A stretch of DNA of 64,000 nt, taken from the NCBI GenBank assembly GCA_944321705.1, contig CALUMG010000008.1:62001-126000 (forward strand), in the 5' to 3' direction. Source of the stretch: an uncultured Muribaculaceae bacterium (GTDB taxonomy: Bacteria; Bacteroidota; Bacteroidia; Bacteroidales; Muribaculaceae). How positions within the stretch are numbered: the stretch's first letter is position 1; each line of letters begins with the position of its first letter. The translations under genes and the position numbers were made by a program. Shown in pieces: positions 34,515 through 44,022 of the stretch. The notes under the pieces are model-generated. The model ran no database searches. It was given only the letters and a program-made list of their open reading frames with translations, and was not told the origin of the DNA.

Positions 34515-36719
34515 TCACAATAAGCTCCATGAAACGGTAAGTCCGGCCATTACTATTGCCACCATGCTCATCAGCTTGATAAGAATATTAAGGCTCGGTC
34601 CCGAAGTATCCTTGAACGGGTCACCGACAGTGTCTCCTACGACAGTAGCCTTATGTACATTACTGCCCTTCCCTCCGAAATTGCCCTCTTCGACATATTT
34701 CTTGGCATTATCCCATGCACCTCCGGCATTAGCCATGAACACTGCAAGCACAAAACCGCTACTTAATCCTCCGGCAAGCAATCCTAAAATTCCCGGGACT
34801 CCGAATATAAGTCCTGTCAATACCGGTGCAACTATTGCAAGCAATGACGGGACAACCATCTCGCGCTGCGCACCCTTTGTCGAAATTTGCACGCAACGTT
34901 CATAGTCAGGTTCGACATCGTCGGTCAATATCCCCTTTATTTCCCTAAACTGTCTACGAACTTCCTCAACCATCTTCTGTGCAGCACGCCCCACGGCATT
35001 GATTGTCAATCCGCAGAACACAAAAGCCAGCATTGCCCCAATGAACATGCCCGAAAGCACTTTCGGATTCATCAACGTCACATCATAATACTGCATGAAA
35101 TCACCGAAAGTAGCCTTGGCGGTCTCTATGAATGACCCATCGGGCATTTTAAGGACATCCTTCCCTATACGCCCGAGGCCTATTCTTATTTCTTCAATAT
35201 ATGAAGCCAACAAGGCCAGTCCCGTAAGTGCAGCCGAACCGATGGCAAAACCCTTGCCGGTAGCCGCAGTCGTGTTACCAAGCGAATCAAGAGCGTCAGT
35301 GCGACGACGCACCTCTTCGCCAAGTCCCGACATTTCAGCATTTCCTCCGGCATTATCGGCTATCGGGCCATAAGCATCGGTAGCAAGCGTTATCCCAAGT
35401 GTCGACAGCATGCCCACTGCTGCAAAACCTATTCCATACAAGCCCATGCTTGCGTTAGCCAGGTCGAAATTGGCCGCAAACATATAAGACAATATCACTC
35501 CCACAACCACCGAGATAACCGGGATGGCTGTCGACATCATGCCAAGACCTATTCCCGAAATGATAACAGTAGCCGGCCCGGTCTTGCCGCTTTCGCTCAA
35601 TTTGCGCGTAGGATTGTAAGACTGTGACGTATAATATTCTGTCGATTTGCCTATCACTACTCCGACAAGGAGTCCTACGACAACCGAACAGCCTATATAA
35701 ATCCAATTGTCAATCTGCAAAAGCCACAATACGGCAAAAGTTGCTACGGCAATAAGCACCGAACTAAGGTTTGTTCCCATCGAAAGAGAGTTTAACAGCC
35801 CCTTAACATCAGAATCCTCTTTTGCCCTCACGGCAAATATTCCAAGTATCGACAACAATATGCCTACCGCTGCAACAATCATAGGAGCTATGACAGCCTT
35901 GTACTGCATGACAGTGTCACCCGAGTAGATGAATGCCGACGCGCCCAAAGCAGCCGTAGACAAAATAGCGCCACAATAAGACTCGTAAAGGTCTGCTCCC
36001 ATGCCTGCCACGTCACCCACATTGTCTCCGACATTATCGGCAATGGTGGCAGGATTGCGTGGATCATCTTCAGGGATGCCGGCTTCGACCTTTCCCACAA
36101 GATCGGCTCCCACGTCGGCAGCCTTGGTATAGATTCCGCCACCTACCCTCGCAAACAAAGCCTGCGTGCTGGCTCCCATGCCAAACGTTAGCATAGTGGT
36201 TGTTATCGTACACAATTTAGCAGTAGGCGACAAAGCATCGGCCGGAATCAAAGCGTTAAGCAACAGGTACCAAAACGATATGTCGAGCAATCCGAGTCCT
36301 ACCACCACAAGCCCCATCACAGCACCGCTGCGAAAAGCTATGCGCAAGCCCCCATTAAGCGACATGCGAGCTGCATTTGCAGTCCTCACCGAAGCATAAG
36401 TGGCTGTTTTCATGCCCAAATAACCGGCAAGCCCCGAAAAGAATCCTCCCGTAAGGAATGCCACAGGCACCCAGTGGTTCTGCACATTGAACCCAAAAGC
36501 CATAATGGAAAAAAATGCCACAAGCACTATAAACACCAACCCTACAACCTTATATTGCTGCTTAAGATAGGACATGGCTCCCTTGCGCACCGCCGATGCT
36601 ATATGTGACATGCGAGGAGTCCCTTCTTCCACTTTTTTCATTTGATAATAGAAATAACAGGCAAATGCCAATGCAAGCAGCGACGCAACAGGCACCAGCC
36701 AAAACAAGACGTTATCCAT
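34515..36719 (-). CDS. hppA: Membrane-bound ion-pumping pyrophosphatase, K+-dependent type
   Basis: Couples hydrolysis of pyrophosphate to H+ and/or Na+ export; 734 residues with about 16 helices. The PPi site has [23 protein letters not shown], then [21 protein letters not shown] and near the C terminus [24 protein letters not shown] has Ala where K+-independent enzymes have Lys, so this is the K+-dependent class. A related Bacteroides vulgatus enzyme is known to move both Na+ and H+; which ion is moved here cannot be read directly. The 409 bases upstream are A/T-rich and hold no gene. Confidence 0.96.
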   Translation of the reverse strand: MDNVLFWLVPVASLLALAFACYFYYQMKKVEEGTPRMSHIASAVRKGAMSYLKQQYKVVGLVFIVLVAFFSIMAFGFNVQNHWVPVAFLTGGFFSGLAGYLGMKTATYASVRTANAARMSLNGGLRIAFRSGAVMGLVVVGLGLLDISFWYLLLNALIPADALSPTAKLCTITTTMLTFGMGASTQALFARVGGGIYTKAADVGADLVGKVEAGIPEDDPRNPATIADNVGDNVGDVAGMGADLYESYCGAILSTAALGASAFIYSGDTVMQYKAVIAPMIVAAVGILLSILGIFAVRAKEDSDVKGLLNSLSMGTNLSSVLIAVATFAVLWLLQIDNWIYIGCSVVVGLLVGVVIGKSTEYYTSQSYNPTRKLSESGKTGPATVIISGIGLGMMSTAIPVISVVVGVILSYMFAANFDLANASMGLYGIGFAAVGMLSTLGITLATDAYGPIADNAGGNAEMSGLGEEVRRRTDALDSLGNTTAATGKGFAIGSAALTGLALLASYIEEIRIGLGRIGKDVLKMPDGSFIETAKATFGDFMQYYDVTLMNPKVLSGMFIGAMLAFVFCGLTINAVGRAAQKMVEEVRRQFREIKGILTDDVEPDYERCVQISTKGAQREMVVPSLLAIVAPVLTGLIFGVPGILGLLAGGLSSGFVLAVFMANAGGAWDNAKKYVEEGNFGGKGSNVHKATVVGDTVGDPFKDTSGPSLNILIKLMSMVAIVMAGLTVSWSLL

Positions 36720-36819
36720 CAGGCATAAGTTTTAAAATTATTAATAATGTGATGTAAAAGATTTATAAGTTATTATTCAAAAATAAGCATTTTATTTGAT
36801 TTAGGCATGTTCCATAAAT

Positions 36820-36827
36820 CAAATTTA
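36820..36827 (-). promoter_or_regulatory. Candidate -7 box of hppA
   Basis: TAAATTTG on the minus strand, 101 bases before the ATG. I see nothing else in 36720-37050. Confidence 0.35.
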
Positions 36828-37051
36828 CTATTATTATTACGATTTATAATATCGACATACAAGCGCATATATTAACATACCTTAACTGTAGTTTCATTTC
36901 ATTAATACTACATTTTAAGTCTTAAAGAACACTACAAAAGACCTTTAATAATCCACGTTTCAGGCAAACTAACCATACACGACTGATTATAACCACCATA
37001 CCTCAATTACGGAAATTTTTCGTTAATTATGTATAACAAGGCTGAAACATG

Positions 37052-37082
37052 TTGCCTATCACAGATTAGTAACATATCTTTG
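37052..37082 (+). promoter_or_regulatory. Promoter of the LOG / adenosyltransferase operon
   Basis: TTG (37052-37054) and TATCTTTG (37075-37082) are 20 bases apart, 46 bases before the ATG. Confidence 0.5.
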
Positions 37083-37128
37083 CCAAAAATTAAATAACTT
37101 TTTCATTGTGAAACATCAATGATTCGGC

Positions 37129-37677
37129 ATGAAAATAACAGTTTACTGCTCTTCAAAAAGCAATCTTGACAATAAATATACATCAACGGCAGTCGAATTA
37201 GGCCGCTGGATAGGCTCCAACAAGCATGAACTTGTATATGGAGGCGTCAATGCCGGAATGATGCACATCTTGGCTCAAAGCGCCCACGATGCCGGAGCAT
37301 CGATTACAGGTATCATTCCCGAGTGTTTCACATCAAGAGCCGATGAGCTTAACGATACTCTTGAAACGACTCCGGGGCTAAACGAGCGCAAAGCCCGAAT
37401 GTATGCCCTTGCCGACGCGTTCGTGGTTTTGCCGGGAGGACTTGGGACAATTGACGAATGGGTCTCAACCCTGTCGGCACTCGTAGTGGATTGCGACACA
37501 AGACGCAAAATAATTGTCGTGAACATTGACGGAATATTCGACGACATAGCGGCTCAACTCAACCGCGTCGCAGCATCACCATTTGCACGCAACAGCACAA
37601 TGGATCAATGCTATGTTATTGTTGACAGCATAACCAACATGATAAACGAACTAAACAATATCAAAAACTGTAAATAA
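37129..37677 (+). CDS. LOG-family nucleotide 5'-monophosphate phosphoribohydrolase (TIGR00730)
   Basis: Rossmann-fold protein of 182 residues with the signature VVLPGGLGTIDEWVS (PGGxGTxxE) and a second conserved arginine region in NERKARMYALADAF. Family members release the base from nucleoside 5'-monophosphates, including cytokinin precursors; in gut bacteria the substrate is unknown. It lies 12 bases before the cobalamin adenosyltransferase gene and shares its promoter. Confidence 0.9.
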   Translation: MKITVYCSSKSNLDNKYTSTAVELGRWIGSNKHELVYGGVNAGMMHILAQSAHDAGASITGIIPECFTSRADELNDTLETTPGLNERKARMYALADAFVVLPGGLGTIDEWVSTLSALVVDCDTRRKIIVVNIDGIFDDIAAQLNRVAASPFARNSTMDQCYVIVDSITNMINELNNIKNCK

Positions 37678-37689
37678 AATTTTATCGAC

Positions 37690-38253
37690 ATGAAAAGTAA
37701 TATTTACACCGAAACAGGAGACAATGGAACTACTTCCCTTGTCGGCGGAAAGAGAGTCATGAAAACCGACATCCGCATAGAAGCCTATGGGACTGTCGAC
37801 GAATTGAACGCATTCATCGGCAAACTCGCCATTAATGCAAAACTTGAATATCCCGAAATGTACAGCTTGCTGCGCACCATACAAAACAAATTGTTCAACA
37901 TCGGCTCATATCTTGCTACCGAATATGACAGCTCGACACGCACGGCATGCCCGCACATGACTATTGAAGACGTGGAATTGATTGAACGTACAATCGACAG
38001 ACTTGATGGAGAACTTCCTCCAATCGACAAGTTCATCCTTCCCGGCGGAAGCCAGCTTTCGGCATCATCGCAAGTGTGCCGCGTCATTACTCGCCGTTGC
38101 GAACGTCGCGTACTTCAACTTGCCGCTGAGACATACATTGACCCGATTGTCCTGAAATATCTCAATCGACTGAGCGACTTTTTCTTTGTTTTTGCCCGCT
38201 ACAACAACATTCACAACCAGATTTCCGAAATTTTCTGGGACCCGAACGCATAA
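37690..38253 (+). CDS. Cob(I)yrinic acid a,c-diamide / cobalamin adenosyltransferase, PduO type
   Basis: Transfers the adenosyl group of ATP to cob(I)alamin, making coenzyme B12; 187 residues. The ATP loop is TETGDNGTTSLVGGKRV, and DIRIEAYGTVDELNAFIG and FILPGGSQLSASSQVCRVITRRCER are the family's core motifs. Coenzyme B12 is needed by methylmalonyl-CoA mutase, as in propionate-forming Bacteroidales (inference). It is the second gene of a two-gene operon ended by the hairpin at 38281. Confidence 0.95.
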   Translation: MKSNIYTETGDNGTTSLVGGKRVMKTDIRIEAYGTVDELNAFIGKLAINAKLEYPEMYSLLRTIQNKLFNIGSYLATEYDSSTRTACPHMTIEDVELIERTIDRLDGELPPIDKFILPGGSQLSASSQVCRVITRRCERRVLQLAAETYIDPIVLKYLNRLSDFFFVFARYNNIHNQISEIFWDPNA

Positions 38254-38280
38254 ACGTGCACTACAAACGAAATATAACTC

Positions 38281-38318
38281 ACAAGCCCTTTGGAAAATCA
38301 ATATTCCGAAGGGCTTGT
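38281..38318 (+). terminator. Terminator after the adenosyltransferase gene
   Basis: A 15-bp stem with one mismatch (38281-38295 with 38304-38318) and an 8-base loop; a short T-containing tail follows. Confidence 0.75.
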
Positions 38319-38340
38319 TAATTCCTGTGGCATGACATTA

Positions 38341-38380
38341 AAAACGGGAAGGGCATAAACTCAACGTTCCTGCCCTCCCC
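38341..38380 (-). terminator. Terminator of the TonB receptor / phosphatase operon
   Basis: GGGAAGGGCA (38346-38355) pairs with TGCCCTCCC (38371-38379) with one bulged base. On the minus strand it is followed by CGTTTTT. Confidence 0.7.
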
Positions 38381-38411
38381 CCCGAAATTTAAGTGAAGTT
38401 TGCTTCTTGGG

Positions 38412-39371
38412 TTACTTCTTTATCTCAAATTGATGAACAATTTCGCCTTTGTAGTTATATAAGAAAAATCTCATCAAATTGTCTGAAACCGACAAAACCG
38501 TAAATCCCGGTTCGCCATTGCAAAACACTGTTCCGTCGATAGGCTTCACATCGCTTCGCGACAATGAGCCGGCCGTGTTCACAAGATATTCAACCTTGCT
38601 GCCTGCAGGACAAATATGCTGGAAATTGTGTATGTGACCGCAGACATAAGCATCTACACCATACTTGTCGAGCAAAGGCTTCACACGAGCCTGCATGTCC
38701 TTGCGTTCAGTATCCGACTTGCTTGTATATGCAAACACAGGATGGTGCCCGAATACAATTTTCCACTTGGCGGTACTTTCGCTCAAAGTTTTTTCAAGCC
38801 ATTCGAGTTGCGCTGCAATCGATTGCTTCCCGGCGTCGGGATAATCCTCGCCGTCCTTACGATACTTGTCAATGAGGGGGGTGGTATCTATGAATACAAA
38901 CAATATTTTTTCATTACCGTCTTCTACCTCGGTCTCAAAGGAATAATATCGACCGGGCATGCTCCATCGACGGCTCACATTCTTATAATCAAGAACAGCT
39001 TGAGTATTGCCACGATACTCATGATTACCCATTACCGGGAACCAGTCGAGCATCAGGTCGGGATGAGAATAAATCAATTCATAATTCGTCATCCACAATG
39101 GGTCGCTAACACTCTGCACTCCTTCAAAATGGTGCACGTCTCCAATAGCGGCAACAAACTCAGGATCCACATCCTCGGCCATCCAGCCCATCAATTCGGC
39201 AATAGTCTTCTGCTCATAATAGCCGTTGCGGCCAAGGTCGTTTGCTATATAAATAGAAGTAGAATTCTTCGGGATGTCGGGTCTTTGATATTCAACACCC
39301 GCAGCCCCCATGCTCATCGCACACGCGATGAGCAGCATCAGAGACAATATCAATTTATTAATCGTTTTCAT
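38412..39371 (-). CDS. Secreted calcineurin-like metallophosphoesterase
   Basis: Phosphatase of 319 residues with a signal peptide (ends near MSMGAAG). It has the two-metal motifs IYIANDLG, GDVHHFEG, VMGNHEYRG, FGHHPVF and VCGHIHNFQHI in order, as in purple-acid-phosphatase-like enzymes. It should act in the periplasm or at the cell surface on phosphate esters. It is the third gene after a TonB receptor and a beta-helix lipoprotein (37-base gap). The operon's Pho-box-like repeats suggest release of phosphate during starvation; the substrate is unknown. Confidence 0.93.
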   Translation of the reverse strand: MKTINKLILSLMLLIACAMSMGAAGVEYQRPDIPKNSTSIYIANDLGRNGYYEQKTIAELMGWMAEDVDPEFVAAIGDVHHFEGVQSVSDPLWMTNYELIYSHPDLMLDWFPVMGNHEYRGNTQAVLDYKNVSRRWSMPGRYYSFETEVEDGNEKILFVFIDTTPLIDKYRKDGEDYPDAGKQSIAAQLEWLEKTLSESTAKWKIVFGHHPVFAYTSKSDTERKDMQARVKPLLDKYGVDAYVCGHIHNFQHICPAGSKVEYLVNTAGSLSRSDVKPIDGTVFCNGEPGFTVLSVSDNLMRFFLYNYKGEIVHQFEIKK

Positions 39372-39408
39372 ATCGTTTATTTTTTCATTAATGCAAGCAT
39401 GAAATCAA

Positions 39409-40728
39409 TTACTCGGCTGCACCATATGCTCCGAAATAGCTCGAAGGTTCAGGAGAAACAAAAGTGTTATTGGCAACGATGCCGGCAAGACCTTCCATGA
39501 CGATTCCTTCCGAGAAATTCCTTTCAAAATTGACAATACCGCCAGTCAAAGCAGGAGAGCCTGCCGACAAATGGAAATCCCAAGAATCATTCCATGTTTG
39601 CGGAGCACCTTCGCCATTTGAACCAACATTGATGTTCATGTTTGATTGACGTGTATAATTGGCAAACAACGGGTCATTTTCTCCTGGAGCATTTCCGCGC
39701 TTGTCATTTGCGCCGACGAGCACGCCTTCAATTTCATCGGCTGCCATTTGATCTATGCCTTCTTGCGTTGAAGCAAAGTAGAAGTTGGGAGTATAAACCG
39801 AACGTGCATTTTCCGGTTCATCGGTAGCATGTTTCAAGCCCCAACGGCAATCATAGATCATATTGTTGTAAAGTTCGGCATAAATATTTGCTTCAAGCCA
39901 CATTGACCCGCCTTTGATTCCCGGACGACGCCATCCGTCATTCACAAGGGTATTGTTGTAGCAAACGATGTGCGACTCGTATTCAACAAAACCGTCGTTC
40001 GACAACTTAAATCCGTTTGTATTGGAGTCATATATCAAGTTATATGCCACGTCGGCAAGACAGTCTGACTTATAATTGATTGCATCACCACCGTCAAATC
40101 CGCTGGAAATGAATCGGTTGTTGGCAACGATTGAATGACCGCCTGTGATATATATTTGGTCTTCGGCATTATTGAACAATGTACAGTTGGTAATTATCAT
40201 CCTGCCATCACGGTTGCAGAAATGGATTGCAGGAACGCCTTCTCCGGTTTCCGACTTGAACAACTGGTTAATGAACGATGCCGAATTTTCGGTAGTTTGT
40301 GCTCCGCCATATTCAATAGTTACATAATTCAAATAAAGCTCTTCACAATTATAACCACAGATTATACCGCCCCAGTTGCGAGAAAAACGGTCGTTCTTTG
40401 AAGATTCCTCCACAGTGAATGTGATAGGATTTTCTTCAGTACCCATGCAATACATGTTGCCAAGCACGACTATTTCAGGTTTTACTTCAGTGTTGGAAGC
40501 GATGACGGTCACGCCTTCTTCTACATAAAGAGAGACATTTTCCGGCACCACGAAATGATCGTCAAGAATTACAGTTGAATCCTTGCCCCATACTATAGCT
40601 GAGTTAGGATATTCAATTTCAGGAACATCCGGAGTTTGTCCGTTGCCCGAAGGTTCATCATTGCCACAAGCAGCAAACGTCAACGACAATGCAGCTATTG
40701 CACAAATACTTAACAGATTACGTTTCAT
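39409..40728 (-). CDS. Beta-helix surface lipoprotein
   Basis: Lipoprotein of 439 residues (Cys21 in LTFAACGNDEPSG) followed by a Pro-rich linker. It then has VEEGVTVIASNTEVKPEIVVLGN and repeats of the form NCTLFNNAEDQIYITGG and NNRFISSGFDGGDAIN, typical of right-handed parallel beta-helix proteins. No catalytic residues could be assigned, so it may bind a ligand rather than cleave it. It sits between the TonB receptor (52-base gap) and the phosphatase, which fits a substrate-capture partner of the receptor, in place of SusD. That role is inference. Confidence 0.8.
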   Translation of the reverse strand: MKRNLLSICAIAALSLTFAACGNDEPSGNGQTPDVPEIEYPNSAIVWGKDSTVILDDHFVVPENVSLYVEEGVTVIASNTEVKPEIVVLGNMYCMGTEENPITFTVEESSKNDRFSRNWGGIICGYNCEELYLNYVTIEYGGAQTTENSASFINQLFKSETGEGVPAIHFCNRDGRMIITNCTLFNNAEDQIYITGGHSIVANNRFISSGFDGGDAINYKSDCLADVAYNLIYDSNTNGFKLSNDGFVEYESHIVCYNNTLVNDGWRRPGIKGGSMWLEANIYAELYNNMIYDCRWGLKHATDEPENARSVYTPNFYFASTQEGIDQMAADEIEGVLVGANDKRGNAPGENDPLFANYTRQSNMNINVGSNGEGAPQTWNDSWDFHLSAGSPALTGGIVNFERNFSEGIVMEGLAGIVANNTFVSPEPSSYFGAYGAAE

Positions 40729-40780
40729 AAAATTTTAAAATAAATGAATGTGTGTTTTATTATTGATAGTTTATATATTA

Positions 40781-43522
40781 TTACAACTTGAATCTCACGC
40801 CTATAAGCAGTCCTACTCCGCGAGAATCTCTCCTGATGAGAGTCTTTCCGCTACCGGCTTCTTGTCCTGCGAAATTGGCGTTGTATTCATTATATGTCTT
40901 GATATATCGTTCCGATTTAGTGTTCAACAAATTAGTAGCTTTCCCGAAAATCGACACGCCGCAATCAAATTTCTTTTCCACCGAAGCATCGAGAGTCACT
41001 TCTCCTTTATCCCAATAGTCGGAGTCAAGATATTGCGACACAATAGCGATTTTTTCTCCTGTGTAGCTGCAAGCCAATTGGGCATCCCACCCGAAACGCG
41101 TGTCTTTGTACATCAACGTCACATTTACCACATGCGGAGCTTGTCCAAGCAATGGACGTGATTGGGAGACATTCAGACGCTGGGTACTACCTGTTTCAGG
41201 ATCGTGCTGATACAGAATCTTGTCGGTTGTTATGCTGGAATGCGTGTATGTGTAATTTGCTTTGACACCGAAATTGCGGAAATATTTAATTACGTCTATT
41301 TCAAAACCAAAGTTATCGGCATCCCCGACATTCATCGGCCCGTATCCTATCTGACGATTGTTGCGCGTCATGCTTACATACTCGATAGGATCGGTCAAGT
41401 GTTTATAGAACACTCCGGCCATGAATTCTTCGGTAGGGCTTGGGAACCATTCCCAACGCAAATCCACGTTGTCGATTTGCGCCCTGCGCAATTCATTGTT
41501 ACCAAATTCAAGATAATCCTCATTGATTATCGTATATGGCACTATTTCAAAGAATCCGGGTCGATTTATGGAGCGGAAATAAGACAAGCGCAAATTCATG
41601 TCGGTTATAGGAGAGTATTTGAAATGCACCGACGGAAGGATATCCCAATAAACTTGCTCCCCTTCCGGGTCGGAACTTACTGTCGGATAAACCATTGAAT
41701 AGGATTGGTCGGTATGTTCGGCTCTCACTCCGGCAATCACATGCCAGTTAGGGCGAGATATCTTGAATTGGCCGTAAACGGCTCCGATGTTTTCTCCTGC
41801 GTTGTAGTTCAACGGGCCGACGCTCCCATGAGGAGTTTGCACGCTCCATTGTATTTCATCAATGGTAGAGAAATCCACGCCTTGAACAGGACGGCTTGTG
41901 CCTCCGGGGGTAAAATTATAGGTGATATGCGTGTTTTCACGAGATTTGTCCCTGTACATACCTCCGGCTTTCACATTCAACATGAACCAGTCAAGTTCTT
42001 TATCATATTTCAAATTAAGATAACCGGCAATATCACGGTCGGAATTGTGCTCAAAACGGCGTTCACCATGATCGGCAGTGACAACCGATTCATAATCTTG
42101 AACGAGATTCTCAAGTGTCGTGTATGTGTTATCAGGCCTGTTATATCTTGCGTAAGCATATTCGGCAGTCCAATCGATGCCAAACCCTTCAGTCAAAATG
42201 TTTCTATGATGCCCGCTTATGGTCGAAGCCAAGATTGACTGTTTAGTTTGTCTTGCCCGGGTTTCAAGCGTCTGAAGCAAGTTACCGGTTTCGGGCGAAT
42301 AATTGAGCGACAAGTCGGTCTCCACACTCTCGCGCACTTGATTGGAAATGTTGCTGAAGAATGCCGTATACCAGTCAATGTCGTTATTTTCATTGAATAC
42401 ATAATCGAGCTTCAGGTGCAAGCCGGTCTGCAATTGTTGTTCCGAATACATGCGCTCCCTCATTGCATCAAGCCTTACGGCAGTTTCGTTCTGGTTCATT
42501 ATATCGGTGAAAAACAAACTGCTTTTTGTCCTGTACATATTTTGCAAGCTTCCTGCAAAAATGAATCCGAACCTGTCGTCAAACAACCTGTTGCCCAACG
42601 TAATTCCGGCTACCAAATCGGGCATCGGATGGAAATAACTCAATTTAGTCGTACCATTGTTGAAATCACCAAATGTGGCACTGTAATCGGTCCCATACGC
42701 TTCTCTCGGAGATTCGGATGTTATATTGCCATGGTCAAAACCTGTAAATTTGTGCTCGATGTTCATTGTATTATAACCGGCAGAAGCATTCACGTTGAAC
42801 GTGAATCGCGACGGAGCATCTTTCATCACCATGTTCACCACGCCACCTGTAGCATCCCCTTCCATGTCGGCCGTAAGCGACTTGGTAACTTCAAGCCTGT
42901 CGAGCAAATCGCTCGGGAATATGTTCAACGGTACATAACGATTTGAATTATCGGGACTTGGAATTTTCACACCATTGACAAGAGTATAATTATAACGCTT
43001 GTCCATACCTCTTAATATAGCGTATTGCTCATTGTCGCTGCTACCCTTATCAAGCACCACGCCCGACATCCTTTGCAAAACTCCGGCAACATCAAGGTCG
43101 GGAGATATTTCAATACTGTTGGCACTCATGATGTTTATTATATTGGCCGACGTTTTTTCCACCAATCGGGCATTAACGTCGCTGCGACGATTAGAACGAC
43201 CTATCACCGACACCTCATGCAATGTCATCCCTTCGGGGGTCAAAGCGACATTGACCTCAGCCTCTCCATTGACCGTTTCCGAATAATTGTGATAACTCAC
43301 ATAATGCCACACGAGCGTTACATTTTTTCCATCAGGAATATTGACAGAATAAGACCCGTCAAGGCCTGTAGAAGTCCCTATATTGGGAATCTCTTCACAT
43401 GAAACTATTGCTCCTACAAGAGTCTCACCTGTCTCTGAATCGGTTACTGTTCCTTTTACCGTATAAGCATGGGCAGCCATCGAAATACCAAGTGCCATGC
43501 TTGTTAAAATCGCAAACTTCAT
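40781..43522 (-). CDS. TonB-dependent outer membrane receptor
   Basis: A 913-residue receptor. A signal peptide (ends near AAHA) precedes a carboxypeptidase-regulatory-like domain (VKGTVTDSETGETLVGAIVS), the plug (about 110-230; DLDVAGVLQRMSGVVLDKG) and a beta barrel ending GVGLLIGVRFKL, with the final aromatic Phe next to last. It is shorter than most SusC proteins and has no SusD partner. The frame extends to 43600, but the -7 box at 43570-43563 lies in that extension, so ATG at 43522 is chosen. Four phased direct repeats upstream look like a Pho box. With a phosphatase downstream, a phosphorylated ligand is likely. Confidence 0.92.
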   Translation of the reverse strand: MKFAILTSMALGISMAAHAYTVKGTVTDSETGETLVGAIVSCEEIPNIGTSTGLDGSYSVNIPDGKNVTLVWHYVSYHNYSETVNGEAEVNVALTPEGMTLHEVSVIGRSNRRSDVNARLVEKTSANIINIMSANSIEISPDLDVAGVLQRMSGVVLDKGSSDNEQYAILRGMDKRYNYTLVNGVKIPSPDNSNRYVPLNIFPSDLLDRLEVTKSLTADMEGDATGGVVNMVMKDAPSRFTFNVNASAGYNTMNIEHKFTGFDHGNITSESPREAYGTDYSATFGDFNNGTTKLSYFHPMPDLVAGITLGNRLFDDRFGFIFAGSLQNMYRTKSSLFFTDIMNQNETAVRLDAMRERMYSEQQLQTGLHLKLDYVFNENNDIDWYTAFFSNISNQVRESVETDLSLNYSPETGNLLQTLETRARQTKQSILASTISGHHRNILTEGFGIDWTAEYAYARYNRPDNTYTTLENLVQDYESVVTADHGERRFEHNSDRDIAGYLNLKYDKELDWFMLNVKAGGMYRDKSRENTHITYNFTPGGTSRPVQGVDFSTIDEIQWSVQTPHGSVGPLNYNAGENIGAVYGQFKISRPNWHVIAGVRAEHTDQSYSMVYPTVSSDPEGEQVYWDILPSVHFKYSPITDMNLRLSYFRSINRPGFFEIVPYTIINEDYLEFGNNELRRAQIDNVDLRWEWFPSPTEEFMAGVFYKHLTDPIEYVSMTRNNRQIGYGPMNVGDADNFGFEIDVIKYFRNFGVKANYTYTHSSITTDKILYQHDPETGSTQRLNVSQSRPLLGQAPHVVNVTLMYKDTRFGWDAQLACSYTGEKIAIVSQYLDSDYWDKGEVTLDASVEKKFDCGVSIFGKATNLLNTKSERYIKTYNEYNANFAGQEAGSGKTLIRRDSRGVGLLIGVRFKL

Positions 43523-43562
43523 AGTTGATAACTTGAAATAAATCCTTTTGGTTTCGACGCTG

Positions 43563-43570
43563 CAAAAGTA
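43563..43570 (-). promoter_or_regulatory. -7 box of the TonB receptor operon
   Basis: TACTTTTG on the minus strand, 40 bases before the ATG. No TTTG-type -33 box is present at the right distance; the phased repeats occupy that place, as is usual for activator-dependent promoters. Confidence 0.6.
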
Positions 43571-43580
43571 TCCTTGAGAC

Positions 43581-43620
43581 ATTACAATCTGTTTACACAA
43601 TTATTACAATTTTGTAACAC
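43581..43620 (-). promoter_or_regulatory. Pho-box-like array of four 7-bp direct repeats
   Basis: On the minus strand GTGTTAC (43620-43614), TTGTAAT (43609-43603), GTGTAAA (43598-43592) and TTGTAAT (43587-43581) are each separated by 4 bases, an exact 11-bp period. The last is 10 bases from the -7 box. E. coli Pho boxes are CTGTCAT repeats with the same 7+4 layout, about 10 bases from the -10. Overlapping it is a palindrome, TTACAATTTTGTAA (43604-43617). Confidence 0.55.
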
Positions 43621-43640
43621 TTTTTCTTTTAACGCTTCGC

Positions 43641-43710
43641 ATGTGTAAGATACTAATACTAAATCCATTAAGTTGCAAGCAACAATGATACCCGATATAA
43701 TCTTACACAT
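43641..43710. repeat. Inverted pair of 11-bp sites in the receptor/pheT intergenic region
   Basis: ATGTGTAAGAT (43641-43651) and ATCTTACACAT (43700-43710) are exact reverse complements 48 bases apart. No T run follows, so they look like paired operators rather than a terminator. The rest of 43523-44022 shows only the promoters described and an unconvincing 70-codon frame at 43836-44048. Confidence 0.5.
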
Positions 43711-43802
43711 TATTTATATAAAGGATCTTTAATAAAACCTTAACGGCACGTTCTTTTCGGCATTTTTACGTTAATACGCTGATTAATATTAAAATTTCTT
43801 TG

Positions 43803-43810
43803 TAAATTTG
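43803..43810 (+). promoter_or_regulatory. Candidate -7 box of pheT
   Basis: TAAATTTG, which would give a leader of about 205 bases before pheT. No attenuator hairpin with a T run is visible in the leader. Confidence 0.4.
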
Positions 43811-44022
43811 TGCGTTTATTCGCAATGAATGCTTTATGATTCTGTCACGACGACAGGATATAAGCCACTCCGGCAAACGGGAAAACGGAAAACAACAATT
43901 GCACGAACATCGACTCTGTCCCGATTCAACAACCAATGCACGGCAAGAGCGATTATTTTTACCGGTTGGCCAATATGACAATTGTGTGCAACCATGGCTA
44001 TTGAATATAATTTTTCAAATAT

